Assembly (NCBI GenBank): GCA_002255955.1
Contig: NKIM01000021.1
Coordinates: 1-64,000 of the forward strand
Direction of reading: 5' to 3'
DNA length: 64,000 nt
Origin: Burkholderiales bacterium PBB2
GTDB lineage: Bacteria; Pseudomonadota; Gammaproteobacteria; Burkholderiales; Burkholderiaceae_C
Shown here in pieces: positions 9,623 through 18,469 of this stretch. Position 1 is the first letter of the stretch, and every line of letters starts with the position of its first letter. The notes under the pieces were generated by a model. That model ran no database searches and was not told the origin of the DNA. It saw nothing but the letters and a program-made list of their open reading frames with translations. The translations under genes were made by a program, and so were the position numbers.

Positions 9623-9659
9623 CAGGCCTCCAGCCTCGGACTCCTGAGGCGGAGGCCTG
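9623..9659 (+). terminator. Second hairpin between receptor and transporter genes
   Basis: The arms CAGGCCTCC (9623-9631) and GGAGGCCTG (9651-9659) pair perfectly over 9 bp, with a further CCTC/GAGG inside, and are followed by a moderately T-rich stretch. Together with the previous hairpin it could reduce transcription from the receptor into the transporter. Confidence 0.5.
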
Positions 9660-9746
9660 TGTGATGGTTGTTTGCAGCCCTGTGCAGGCGACACGGCGCG
9701 AGGCAAGGCATGGCTCGCGCCTTTTTGTGATTTTTTGGATCTCCTC

Positions 9747-11111
9747 ATGAACCAGCAGCAGACCTCATCCGCCACCCGCGCCGGCGCCACCGCCAGCAGC
9801 GTGGTCCTGGCCATGATCTTCATCGGCCTGATGTTCTTCATCCTCGGCTTCGTCACCTGGCTCAATGGCTCGCTGATCCCCTTCCTCAAGATTGTTTGCG
9901 AGCTCAACAATTTCCAGGCGCTCTGGGTCACCTTTGCCTTTTACATCGCCTACACCGTGATGGCGCTGCCCTCGGCCGCCATCCTGGCGCGCACCGGCTA
10001 CAAGCGTGGCATGACGCTGAGCCTGGCGGTCATGGCCGTGGGCGCCTTGCTCTTCATTCCGGCCGCCAAAGTCGGCCACTACGGTCTCTTCCTGCTGGCG
10101 CTGTTCACGCTGGCCTCGGGCATGACGCTGATGCAGACGGCTATCAACCCCTACATCGTCTGCATCGGTGCGCGCGAGAGCGCAGCCATGCGCATCAGCA
10201 TCATGGGCTTGTTCAACAAGGGTGCGGGCATCGTCGTGCCCCTGGTGTTCTCGGCCCTGATCCTCTCCGGCTTCGACCAGAAGGCGGCCGTTGACCTGGC
10301 TGCGCTGGAGCCTGCGGCGCGCGCCCTGGCCCGTGCCGAGCTGGCCTCGCGCCTGATCACGCCCTATCTGGTGATGGCCGGTGTGCTGCTGGTGTTCACC
10401 GCTGTCATCCATTTCTCCTCCATGGCCGAACCCGATCTGGACGACGCGGGCGACAGCGCGCCGGTGCGCCTGGGCGAGGTGTTCCGTTTCCCGCAGGTGG
10501 TGCTGGGTGCCTTGAGCCTGTTTGTCTACGTGGGTGTCGAGGTGATCGCTGGTGACACCATCGGCCTGTACGGCCAGCAGCTGGGTGTGGCGAACTATGC
10601 GGTGCTGACCAGCTACACCATGGGCGGCATGGTGCTGGGCTATCTGGCCGGTGTGCTCTTGATTCCGCGCTACGTTTCGCAGAAGACCGCTCTGCAGGCC
10701 TCGGCCGTGCTCGGTGTGCTGCTGTCGGCGGCTGTGGCTTTGAGTTCCAGCCAGGACAGCGGCATCTCGCAGCTGCTGCTGGGCTGGGCCGGTGTGCCGG
10801 CCGTGCCCAACACCGTGTTCTGCCTGGCGGCCCTGGGCCTGGCCAATGCCTTGGTGTGGCCGGCCGTATGGCCCCTGGCTCTGCAAGACCTGGGCCGCCA
10901 CACGGCCAGCGGTTCGGCCTTGCTGATCATGGGCATCGCCGGCGGCGCCCTGTTGCCCATGGCCTACGGCCATTTTGCGGACGCCAGTGGCCCGCAAAGT
11001 GCCTATTGGGTGATGCTGCCGTGCTATGTGTTCATCTTGTTCTACGCCACCCTCGGCCACAAGCTGCGGCACTGGGGGGATGGGTCAGAGCGCGCGCTCA
11101 AGCGCGCCTGA
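9747..11111 (+). CDS. FucP/GluP-type sugar:proton symporter (MFS)
   Basis: This 454-residue inner-membrane protein has about 12 hydrophobic segments. The N-terminal signature FFILGFVTWLNGSLIPFLK and the later ALPSAAILARTGYKRGM loop are typical of the fucose/glucose/galactose/GlcNAc symporter group of the major facilitator superfamily. The inner AINPYIVCIG and GAGIVVPLVF segments also fit. The start is ATG 9747. It probably carries into the cytoplasm a sugar delivered to the periplasm by the TonB receptor just upstream. The substrate within the FucP group is not determinable here. Confidence 0.85.
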   Translation: MNQQQTSSATRAGATASSVVLAMIFIGLMFFILGFVTWLNGSLIPFLKIVCELNNFQALWVTFAFYIAYTVMALPSAAILARTGYKRGMTLSLAVMAVGALLFIPAAKVGHYGLFLLALFTLASGMTLMQTAINPYIVCIGARESAAMRISIMGLFNKGAGIVVPLVFSALILSGFDQKAAVDLAALEPAARALARAELASRLITPYLVMAGVLLVFTAVIHFSSMAEPDLDDAGDSAPVRLGEVFRFPQVVLGALSLFVYVGVEVIAGDTIGLYGQQLGVANYAVLTSYTMGGMVLGYLAGVLLIPRYVSQKTALQASAVLGVLLSAAVALSSSQDSGISQLLLGWAGVPAVPNTVFCLAALGLANALVWPAVWPLALQDLGRHTASGSALLIMGIAGGALLPMAYGHFADASGPQSAYWVMLPCYVFILFYATLGHKLRHWGDGSERALKRA

Positions 11112-11245
11112 TCGAGCGGGGCGGAGCGCATTTCAGCCGGATCGTGGGGCGGGTCGCATCGACATCGCCCCTTTTCATTGGCCCGGGCGCGTCCCTCCGC
11201 GGACTCCTGCGGGTTCCATGGTCTGGAGCCGAGTTGTACTTAAGT

Positions 11246-11304
11246 ACTAAAGAATTAGTTGTCAGGATGACGTCTTTGAGCCAGAATGAAACTAATTAAT
11301 TAGT
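11246..11304 (+). promoter_or_regulatory. Promoter flanked by two BlaI-type operators
   Basis: Two 14-bp operators of form ACTAAnnnnTTAGT occur at 11246-11259 and 11291-11304; the second is a perfect palindrome. Between them is a good promoter: -35 TTGTCA at 11259-11264 and -10 CAGAAT at 11282-11287, with a 17-bp spacer. A further 12-bp palindrome GTACTTAAGTAC sits at 11236-11247. The second operator abuts the TAGGAG ribosome-binding site of the repressor gene. This layout predicts autorepression by the BlaI-like protein. Confidence 0.75.
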
Positions 11305-11315
11305 AGGAGCGCTTC

Positions 11316-11768
11316 ATGGCCCGCCCCAAGTCCATCGAACTGACCCCCGCAGAGCAGCGCATCATGCAGGTCCTCTGGCGCGGGCGTGCCATGACGGTGC
11401 GCGAGATTGCGGCGGAGCTGTCGACTGAGCATGAGCTTGCCTACACCACGGTTCAGACCCTGTGCCGCATCCTGCTGGACAAGGGGCATGTCAGCTGCGA
11501 GAAGCAGGGCAAGGCCTTTGTCTACCAGGCGCTCACGGTGCAGCAAGAAGCCCGAAGCCAGGCCTTGCTGGGCTTGTTGAAGAAATTCTTTGGCGGCTCG
11601 CCGACCTTGCTGGCCCAGCATCTGCTGAACCAGGAGGCCTTGTCACCTGAGGTGGCCAGTCAGTTGCAGGCCCAGATCGATCGGGCTGCAGCGCAAGCCG
11701 CGGCGCCGGGTCCCTCTGCAGCCACCGCGGCCCAGCCTCAGCTCCACGCCAAACGCCCCCGCGGCTGA
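11316..11768 (+). CDS. BlaI/MecI-family repressor
   Basis: This 150-residue protein begins with the winged-helix domain of the BlaI/MecI family (LTPAEQRIMQVLWRGRAMTVREIAAEL, then YTTVQTLCRILLDKGHV). In this family a dimer binds palindromic operators and is cleaved or released when the partner membrane peptidase is activated. The partner is the M56 protein encoded 32 bp downstream. The last 25 residues or so are an Ala/Pro/Gln-rich extension beyond the usual 120-130 residues. Two matching operators flank its own promoter. Confidence 0.92.
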   Translation: MARPKSIELTPAEQRIMQVLWRGRAMTVREIAAELSTEHELAYTTVQTLCRILLDKGHVSCEKQGKAFVYQALTVQQEARSQALLGLLKKFFGGSPTLLAQHLLNQEALSPEVASQLQAQIDRAAAQAAAPGPSAATAAQPQLHAKRPRG

Positions 11769-11800
11769 GGTCGCAACACAAGGCGGCGAGGAGGCGCGCG

Positions 11801-13336
11801 ATGGATGCCACGGGCTGGGGTCTGTATGTCTTGTTGCACGGCTTGTTGAGCCTGGCGCTGCTGCCCATCTTGGGGTGGAGTCGCGGGCTCCAGGGGCGCG
11901 TGTCGCCGGGCGGCATGCTCGGCCTGTGGTGGCTTTGGGCCGGGGCCCTGTTCCTGCTGCCATTGCTGATGTTGCAGCCTTGGGCCATGGATCGGCAATT
12001 GCTGCCCTGGTTTCATGCCAGTGTGCAGCCTTTGGGCGCTACGTCTTCAGCGCTTCCAGGGCCAGAGGCGGTTCTGGACCCCTTGGCCCCGCTCGCGATC
12101 AGCTGGCCTTTGAGTTCCGAGCTCCTGGCGAGGCTGGCTCCGCCGACCTGGTTGTGGTGGTTGCTGCCGATGGTGAGTGCCTTCAAGGCCGTGCGTCTGG
12201 GGCAAAGCTATCGCCGGACTCGCGCACTGCGCCAGCAGGCCCTGATTTGGAAGGAGGCGCCGGCAGGCTGCCCTGTGCCTGTGCGGGTTCACCCCGGCGT
12301 GGACAGCGCCATGCTGGTGGGGCTGCGTCAGCCGGAAATCCTGCTGCCAAGCGCCTACCTCCAGCATCTGAATGCCGCGCAGCTGGCCCTGATCGTGCAG
12401 CATGAGCTCTGCCATCAGCAGCAGGGTGATCTGCGCCAGCATGTGCTCCAGCAAGCCTTGAGCTGCTTGTTCTGGTGGAGCCCGGCCTGGCGGATCGCGG
12501 CGCAAGAGCTGAGTCGCTGGCGCGAGCTTCGTTGTGATGCCCTGGTCAGCCGCCAGCAGGCGCAGCCGCATCGCTACGCACAAACGCTTCTGGATTGCGC
12601 TTTGCTGCAGCAGAAGCAGCCGGGGGATCGGGGACCGGGGCGCGCGCTGGCTCAGCGCTGGTGGCATGCGCCACTGCTTGCCTTGCGCATTGACGAGGTG
12701 CTGCTGCAGGAACAGCGCCCGCAGCGGCTGTGGCAGGGCGGGCTGCTGGCGCTGCTGCTCTTGGGCAGCAGCCTGTTTTTGACCCAGCACTTGCAGCTGG
12801 CCGACCTGCCGGCTCGCCATGCCCAGGTGAGCGTCAGCGAGCTGGGCCGATTGAGCGTGCTGCTGGAGCGCGTGGCGAGCCAGGATGTGCCGGGAGTGCA
12901 ATCACTGCTGGCCGAGGGCGCGCCCTTGAATCTGGCCCGGCCTGGCGACGGAACGCCGCTGATGATGGCGGTACGCCGCCAGTCCCTCGCGCTGGTGGAA
13001 CTGCTGCTCAAGGCCGGCGCCGACGCCAATATCAGCAGCCGGGGCGACGGCAATGCGCTGATCCTGGCAGCTCAGGGTGGCCAGCTGTCCATCGCCCGGC
13101 ACCTGCTGGACGCCGGTGCCGATGTCAATGCCGCCGTGCTGGGCGATGAAACGCCTTTGATCCAGGCCGCACGGCGGGGCGACCTGGCCATGGCCCAGTT
13201 GCTCCTGGCGCATGGCGCCCTGATCAATCTGCAGGTGCAGACCCCGATGTCCGATGGTCGGGTCTGGCGTTCGGCCCTGAACCAAGCGTCGACGCCCGCC
13301 ATGCGCGAGCTGCTTTTGCAGCGAGGAGCACGCTGA
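11801..13336 (+). CDS. M56 (BlaR1-like) membrane metallopeptidase with C-terminal ankyrin repeats
   Basis: This 511-residue protein has hydrophobic segments near residues 5-25, 40-60 and 110-125, then the zinc peptidase motif HELCH near residue 201. A further membrane segment follows near 311-332 (GGLLALLLLGSSLFL). After it come about four ankyrin repeats (for example DGTPLMMAVRRQSLALVELL, then LLKAGADANISS, LLDAGADVNAAV and LLLAHGALINLQ). In BlaR1 this position holds the penicillin-binding sensor, so ankyrins appear to replace it, probably on the periplasmic side. A GAGGAGG ribosome-binding site precedes ATG 11801. It is likely to cleave or trigger cleavage of the upstream BlaI-like repressor. 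The inducer is unknown. Confidence 0.85.
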   Translation: MDATGWGLYVLLHGLLSLALLPILGWSRGLQGRVSPGGMLGLWWLWAGALFLLPLLMLQPWAMDRQLLPWFHASVQPLGATSSALPGPEAVLDPLAPLAISWPLSSELLARLAPPTWLWWLLPMVSAFKAVRLGQSYRRTRALRQQALIWKEAPAGCPVPVRVHPGVDSAMLVGLRQPEILLPSAYLQHLNAAQLALIVQHELCHQQQGDLRQHVLQQALSCLFWWSPAWRIAAQELSRWRELRCDALVSRQQAQPHRYAQTLLDCALLQQKQPGDRGPGRALAQRWWHAPLLALRIDEVLLQEQRPQRLWQGGLLALLLLGSSLFLTQHLQLADLPARHAQVSVSELGRLSVLLERVASQDVPGVQSLLAEGAPLNLARPGDGTPLMMAVRRQSLALVELLLKAGADANISSRGDGNALILAAQGGQLSIARHLLDAGADVNAAVLGDETPLIQAARRGDLAMAQLLLAHGALINLQVQTPMSDGRVWRSALNQASTPAMRELLLQRGAR

Positions 13337-13580
13337 TGCTGCTGCTACCCCGCGTCCGAGGCCCCTGACTCCGGGCTGTGTCGGGCCGCGCAGGCATGCG
13401 CGGCGCTGCCGACCTTTGCCTTCCCGTCCTGTTCATCACCCTCGCGCAGCTTCGTGAGGGTGCCCATGGTGCCGCCGGCCGCCAGGGAGGTCTGCTGCCC
13501 AGTGTTCCGCCTTGGCGCCGCGCCCTTTGTTGTTCTGTCGACCCGGCCGCTTTTTCCTGAGTTCTCAACGTTCTCCTCAG

Positions 13581-13600
13581 TCTTCTCTTCTCTTCTCTTC
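13581..13600 (+). repeat. TCTTC pentanucleotide repeat (4 units)
   Basis: Four perfect TCTTC units lie 20 bp upstream of the serine hydrolase start codon and just before its AAGGAA ribosome-binding site. Slippage would change the leader spacing but not a reading frame. The rest of the 283-bp gap from 13337 shows no gene. Confidence 0.8.
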
Positions 13601-13619
13601 AACCCTCAAGGAACCCGCG

Positions 13620-14843
13620 ATGCTGAAATACAAACTCCGAAGCCTGGGCCTGCTGCTCTGTGTCGGCCTCAGTGGCTGCCAGCTGTTCCCTCGGGCGCTG
13701 CCTGTCCCTGCCGAGGCACCGCAGCAGTCCGAGGTCTATCAGCCGCAGTTCGCAAGGAGCGCGACCGAGGCCACCCAAGCGCTGGCGCAAGCTCGCACAC
13801 AGCAGCGCTGGCCCGCCTTCACGGCGGCGGTGTCCTGGCGAGGTGATCTGGTCTGGGCGGCGGCGAGCGGCTATGCCGATCTGGAGCGCCAGGCGCCGGC
13901 AACGATTGAAACCCAGTTTCGCGTCGGCAGTACCTCCAAGGCCGTGACCGCCACCGCCATGGCTCGGGCCGTGACTCGATCCGAGCTGACCATGGACACT
14001 CCGATTGGGCAGTACAAGGCCGATCTGCCCAACCCTGCATGGCAAGCGATGACCCTGCGTCAGCTCATGTCTCATACCGCGGGGATGCCGGCTTATGCCG
14101 AGAACACGGATTGGTCAGGCAAGCTGCAAAGCTGGCTCAAGTGGCGGCGCTACACCGATGTGAATGAGGCCTTGGGCTTGTTTGACGACGCCCAGCTGCT
14201 CTCCGCCCCCGGGCAACGCTTCCACTACAGCTCCTTCGGCACGGTCCTGGCCAGTGCCGTCTTGCAGAGCGCCACCGCTCAGCCCTTTCTGTCGTATCTT
14301 CATGCCCAGGTCAGCGAGCCCTTGGGCCTGAGCTCGCTCGCAGCGGCAGAGCAGCCGCATGAACAGCAAGCGCGTTTCTATGAGACCCGCGGCGGCGTGG
14401 CGCGCCTGCACCGGCCGGTCGATCTGAGCCAGAAATGGGCCGGAGGCGGCCTGGCGGCCAGTTCGGTGGATCTGGCGAAGCTGGGCGCTGCCTGGTTGCG
14501 CCCGTCCTTCATTGCAACGCCGGTTCGACAGGACTTCTGGACGCCCCAGCGACTGGCCGATGGGCGCGAGAACGAGCAGTCCTACGCCTTGGGTTGGCGC
14601 CACTCCAACTTGCAGCACCTGTACTGCGACCGAGCCCATCCGCTCCAATCCGCCGTCAGTTATGTGCATCATGGCGGTGTGTCCGATGGCGCGCAAAGCC
14701 TGCTGATCATCTATCCGCAGTGGGACCTGGTCGTGGCCGCCAATATCAACACCCAAACGGCGGACTGGTGCGACTTCGCCCGCGAGGTCAGTCAGCTGAC
14801 CAAGCCCTTCCTGCGTCAGCTCGCACCTGATTTGCTGAACTGA
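13620..14843 (+). CDS. Lipoprotein serine hydrolase (class C beta-lactamase / PBP-like)
   Basis: This 407-residue protein starts at ATG 13620 after AAGGAA; the track start at 13512 is too long. A lipoprotein signal (LGLLLCVGLSGC) anchors it to the envelope. The beta-lactamase/esterase fold shows SxxK as STSKAVTA, a YSS in place of the Tyr-x-Asn motif, and HHGG in the position of KTG. Family members include class C beta-lactamases, D-alanyl-D-alanine peptidases and esterases. Its position behind the BlaI/M56 pair suggests it is the regulated effector, although the 283-bp gap could hold a separate promoter. Real beta-lactamase activity cannot be assumed, because YSS differs from the usual YxN. 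Confidence 0.85.
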   Translation: MLKYKLRSLGLLLCVGLSGCQLFPRALPVPAEAPQQSEVYQPQFARSATEATQALAQARTQQRWPAFTAAVSWRGDLVWAAASGYADLERQAPATIETQFRVGSTSKAVTATAMARAVTRSELTMDTPIGQYKADLPNPAWQAMTLRQLMSHTAGMPAYAENTDWSGKLQSWLKWRRYTDVNEALGLFDDAQLLSAPGQRFHYSSFGTVLASAVLQSATAQPFLSYLHAQVSEPLGLSSLAAAEQPHEQQARFYETRGGVARLHRPVDLSQKWAGGGLAASSVDLAKLGAAWLRPSFIATPVRQDFWTPQRLADGRENEQSYALGWRHSNLQHLYCDRAHPLQSAVSYVHHGGVSDGAQSLLIIYPQWDLVVAANINTQTADWCDFAREVSQLTKPFLRQLAPDLLN

Positions 14844-14925
14844 AGGCCCGGGGCTGCTCCTGATCTGCTGCCCCGCACGGTGTTTGGCCAAGGCGCCGCT
14901 GTCGGGCGAGACGCGGCAAGCGGGC

Positions 14926-15267
14926 TCAGGACTCCGGGTCGAACATGAAGACCCGCAGCTCCTGCTCGCAGCGGCAGGCGGCGGCCAGGCGCGCCGCCCA
15001 GGTCAGCGCGGCCTCACGCGAGGGCAGCTCCAGCACTGTAAAGCCACCGTCCAGCGTCGGGTTCGTGGTGCCCGCGCCTTCTCGAACCGAGCCATCTCCC
15101 GCCACCCGCAGCGGCGTCACGGCCGCGTCAATCCCACCTGCGAACACATACACCCCTGCTGCCTTGGCCTCGCGAATCACGGCATGGGCGGCCTCGGCCA
15201 CCGCCGGCAACTCTTCGGCGGGCACAAGCATGGCTGCGGCAGGGAAGGAGATCAGGTACTTGCTCAT
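14926..15267 (-). CDS. YCII-related protein
   Basis: This 113-residue protein has the YCII/DGPF ferredoxin-like fold (MSKYLISFPAAAM at the start, then VREGAGTTNPTLDGGFTVLEL and the WAARLAAACRCEQELRVF tail). Members are small dimeric proteins, some used as sigma-factor-linked or chlorinating/dechlorinating accessory domains, but most have no known role. It lies 20 bp after the halogenase stop and ends the five-gene minus-strand operon. Confidence 0.8.
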   Translation of the reverse strand: MSKYLISFPAAAMLVPAEELPAVAEAAHAVIREAKAAGVYVFAGGIDAAVTPLRVAGDGSVREGAGTTNPTLDGGFTVLELPSREAALTWAARLAAACRCEQELRVFMFDPES

Positions 15268-15287
15268 GGGGCGCTTTCCTTGCGTGG

Positions 15288-16835
15288 TCAGGCGCTGGTG
15301 ACCAGCCGCCGCAAAGCCTCGCGGTGCGGGAGGAAGTGTTTTCGGGCCTGATCCACCAGGGAGGCCCGCGCCTGCAGGCCGCTGAGTGCCATGGCCTGCG
15401 AGGGCGCCGCCTTGTGGCCAGGCGCGTTCGAGGGGAAGCGGCCCATGCCGGCCAGCAGGCAGTACCAGGAGGGCCGCTGGTACATCAGCGCGGCTTCATG
15501 CCGGCCCAGGGCCGCATCGAAGTCAGTGCCGGCGTCCCAGCTGGCCAGCAGCTCCGCCAGGCGATCCGAGCCGGGCTTCTTCGCGCGGTTGGCGCGCCAG
15601 TATTCGGTGTCCTCGCGGGTGTTGAGCAGGTAGTGGGTTTGCACGTAATCGCACACACCGTCGAACATGCGGTTGATCTCGGCGTTGTAGCGCTCACGCA
15701 AGGTCGCCGGGTCGTCGCCACCGGTTTGCAGCGCTTCGATCAAGTGCTGCACCGAGAACTGGATCAGCATCAGCGCGGTCGCTTCCAGCGGCTCGATGAA
15801 ACCCTGGGACAGGCCGATGGCCACGCAGTTGTGGCGCCAGTGGCGCGCCACGCGGCCCACGCGCATCTCCAGGCGCCGGGCACTGGCGCCCTCGGCCGCC
15901 GGGCCGAGGTGGGCGCGCAGCGCGGCTTCGGCTGTGTCATCGCTGATGAACTGAGAGCTGTAGACATAGCCATTGCCGTAGCGATGCGTCAGCGGAATCT
16001 GCCAGGCCCAGCCGTGGCCCAGGGCGGTGGAGGTGGTTTCTGACGCAATGTCCTGATCCGGCTCCAGCGCTGTGGGGATGGCGATGGCGCGGTCGTTGAA
16101 GAGCCGGTCGACCCAGGGGATGAAGGGTTCGCCCAGAGCCTCGTTGATCAGCAGCCCGCGAAAGCCGCTGCAGTCGATGAAGAAATCGCCCTCCAGGCGC
16201 TGGCCGCTGCTCTGCAGGCGCAGGGCGGTGATGTCGCCGCTCTCGGCGTGGCGCTCCACCGCCGCCACGGTGTCCACGCAGTGCTGCAGGCCCAGTTGCT
16301 CCTGCGCATGGCGCTTCAGGAAGCTGCCCAGCAGGCCCGAGTCGAAGTGGTAGGCGTAGTCGGTGGCCGGGTGCTGCGCCGGATGGATGTAGTGGGGTGC
16401 GCGGCGCTGACGCGCCAGTTCAGCGGCAAGAAAGAAGTCTGCCGGGTTGGCGTCCACATCCTCACCGCGCCGGCGCTGATTCGCTTGCTGGATGAAGGCC
16501 TGGCCCAGCGGGCGGTCGGCCTCGTTGAAGAAGGGGTGGACGTAGCTCTCGTAGCCCGGCACCGTGGACCAGCCGGGGAAGCGGATGCCGGCCTTGTAAG
16601 TGGCGTGGCAGGCCGGCATCCAGTCGCGCTCCTCCAGGCCGAGCTGGCGGAAGAAATCGCGCAAATAGGGTGTGGAGCCTTCGCCCACGCCGATGATGCC
16701 GATGTCGCTGGACTCGACCAAGGTGTAGCGGCAGGCCGGCCCCAGCTGGCGCGCCAGGAGGCAGGCGCTCATCCAGCCGGCCGTGCCGCCGCCGACGATG
16801 ATGAAGTGAGGGGAGGCAGTGGGCGCGGAAGTCAT
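15288..16835 (-). CDS. Tryptophan-halogenase-family flavoprotein
   Basis: This 515-residue protein matches flavin-dependent tryptophan halogenases. The FAD motif GGGTAGW is near residue 15, the GEGSTP segment near 50, the lysine of the ATYKAG segment matches the catalytic Lys region, and the diagnostic WxWxIP motif appears as GWAWQIPL. The enzymes use reduced FAD, oxygen and halide to make hypohalous acid. Many members in xanthomonads and caulobacters sit beside TonB receptors and have unknown natural substrates. Its start overlaps the stop of the histidine kinase as ATGA, so it is translationally coupled to a sugar-sensing two-component system. Confidence 0.9.
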   Translation of the reverse strand: MTSAPTASPHFIIVGGGTAGWMSACLLARQLGPACRYTLVESSDIGIIGVGEGSTPYLRDFFRQLGLEERDWMPACHATYKAGIRFPGWSTVPGYESYVHPFFNEADRPLGQAFIQQANQRRRGEDVDANPADFFLAAELARQRRAPHYIHPAQHPATDYAYHFDSGLLGSFLKRHAQEQLGLQHCVDTVAAVERHAESGDITALRLQSSGQRLEGDFFIDCSGFRGLLINEALGEPFIPWVDRLFNDRAIAIPTALEPDQDIASETTSTALGHGWAWQIPLTHRYGNGYVYSSQFISDDTAEAALRAHLGPAAEGASARRLEMRVGRVARHWRHNCVAIGLSQGFIEPLEATALMLIQFSVQHLIEALQTGGDDPATLRERYNAEINRMFDGVCDYVQTHYLLNTREDTEYWRANRAKKPGSDRLAELLASWDAGTDFDAALGRHEAALMYQRPSWYCLLAGMGRFPSNAPGHKAAPSQAMALSGLQARASLVDQARKHFLPHREALRRLVTSA

Positions 16836-18469
16836 GAAGCAGAGGATGCGGAAGAAGCAGCTGCCGCCGAATCGGCGCTGTCAGGCGGATTCGCCAACAC
16901 CGGCGGCGCCGCAGCGGCATGGCCGGGCAGGGCCAGCCTCACCTCAAAGCCGCCCTGCGGATGGTTGCGAAAGCGCAGGCTGCCGCCGTGGTCGGCCACG
17001 ATGTCGCGCACGATGGACAGGCCCAGGCCCAGGCCTTCGCCGCGCAGCTTGGAGCCATGGTCCAGCCGTGTGTAGGGCTGGCCCAGCTTGGCCAGGGCGC
17101 TTTCGGGCACGCCGGGGCCGTGGTCGCGCACGGTCAGCAAGACCTGACCCTCTTCTGCGCTGCCGGGCTCGCCCGAGGCCATCTCCAGCTCGGTGCGGTG
17201 CTGCTGGGCGCCGGCGCCGTAGAACATGGCGTTGTCCAGCAGATTGCCGAGTGCGCGCTTGAGGGCCAGCGGCTTGCCGAACACCGTCAGGGGCAGCTCT
17301 TTCAGCTCGATTTGTTGGCCGGTCATGCGGGCGTCGCGCACCATCTTCTGCAGCACCAGGTCGATGCGCACGGGCGCGCGGTTCTCGTGGATGTCGGTGT
17401 CCTTGACGATCTGCAGGGCGGTTTTGACCATCATGTCCAGCTCGTCCAGGTCTTCGTGGAACTCGTCCTGCACGGCCGGGTCGTCCAGCAGCTCGCTGCG
17501 CAGGCGCAAGCGGGTGATGGGGGTGCGCAGATCGTGCGAGATGGAGGCGAACAGACGCTCGCGGTCGCTGAGGTAGCGGCGGATGCGTTCCTGCATGTCG
17601 TTGAAGGCCTGGATGGCGCGGCGCACCTCCGAGGTGCCGCTCAGGCGCAGCGGCTGCGGCGTGGTGCGGTGGCCCACCAGGGCGGCGGCCCGGCTCAGGC
17701 CGCGCAGCGGGCGGGTCAGCGCGCGCGCGGCGATCACGGTCAGGATCAGGGCCAGGCACAGGGTCAGCAGCTGCGGGGCCAGGCGTTGCCAGGTGAAAAA
17801 GTCCAGCTGCTCCAGAAAGTAGGGGTCGGGCATGGCGCTGGTCAGGTAGAGCCACTGGCCCGGTTCCGTCTCCACCTGGATCACCAAGAACGGCGCCGGC
17901 CGTTCACTGGCCAGCAGCGAGGGGTCGACCCAGCTGTCGGGCAGGTCGGCCAGCAAGGCGCCGCTGGGCGCCACCTTGAGCCCTTGCGGTGAAGCCAGGG
18001 CGACCCGGATGGGCGTGCCGGGTGCCAGCTGGGCGCCGATCTCCTGGCGCACGATGGCTTCCACCGAGCGCGCCAATGGCAGATCGGGAAGAGCCCGGGT
18101 CGGCACCTCGCCCTTGTTGAGAAAGACCAGAAAGCGCGTGCCGCCCATGGTGCGCAGCTGCTCGATCACCAGCGGCCGGTAGGGCGCCGGCAGCTCGCGC
18201 AGGGCGCGCAACGCGCCCAGCACGCCGCTGGCCACATGGTGGGCGGCCAGCTCGGCCTGGCGGCGCGTGCGCTGCTCGACCTGGCGGTACCAGAGCAGAT
18301 TGACCAGCAGCTGCACGATCAAGAGGCCGGCCAGCATGGCCAGGGTGAAGCGGCCCTGCAGGCTGTCGAACCAGAAGCCCAGGCTGCGCCGCGGCCAGCT
18401 CTGGGTTTCTCCGCTCAGGCCCTGGGCCTCAAAGCGCATGCGAGGCGCTGACGGTGGTGGCAAAGACAT
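16832..18469 (-). CDS. Sensor histidine kinase (GtrS/EnvZ-like)
   Basis: This 545-residue kinase has a first membrane segment near residues 40-60 (RFTLAMLAGLLIVQLLVNLLW), a periplasmic sensor region to about 230, a second membrane segment near 235-255, then a HAMP domain. The phosphoacceptor box is SISHDLRTPITRL; the N box is GNLLDNAMFYG; the G boxes are DHGPGVP and GEGLGLGLS. The C-terminal 30 residues are an Ala/Ser-rich tail. The gene overlaps the response regulator by about 40 bp if started at 18469, or less from ATG 18439. The association with a sugar-binding protein resembles the glucose-sensing GtrS/GltR systems of Pseudomonas. The ligand is inferred, not seen. Confidence 0.9.
   Translation of the reverse strand: MSLPPPSAPRMRFEAQGLSGETQSWPRRSLGFWFDSLQGRFTLAMLAGLLIVQLLVNLLWYRQVEQRTRRQAELAAHHVASGVLGALRALRELPAPYRPLVIEQLRTMGGTRFLVFLNKGEVPTRALPDLPLARSVEAIVRQEIGAQLAPGTPIRVALASPQGLKVAPSGALLADLPDSWVDPSLLASERPAPFLVIQVETEPGQWLYLTSAMPDPYFLEQLDFFTWQRLAPQLLTLCLALILTVIAARALTRPLRGLSRAAALVGHRTTPQPLRLSGTSEVRRAIQAFNDMQERIRRYLSDRERLFASISHDLRTPITRLRLRSELLDDPAVQDEFHEDLDELDMMVKTALQIVKDTDIHENRAPVRIDLVLQKMVRDARMTGQQIELKELPLTVFGKPLALKRALGNLLDNAMFYGAGAQQHRTELEMASGEPGSAEEGQVLLTVRDHGPGVPESALAKLGQPYTRLDHGSKLRGEGLGLGLSIVRDIVADHGGSLRFRNHPQGGFEVRLALPGHAAAAPPVLANPPDSADSAAAASSASSAS

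Noticed and set aside
7751-9931. 726-residue minus-strand ORF
   Set aside because: Antisense shadow of the TonB receptor.
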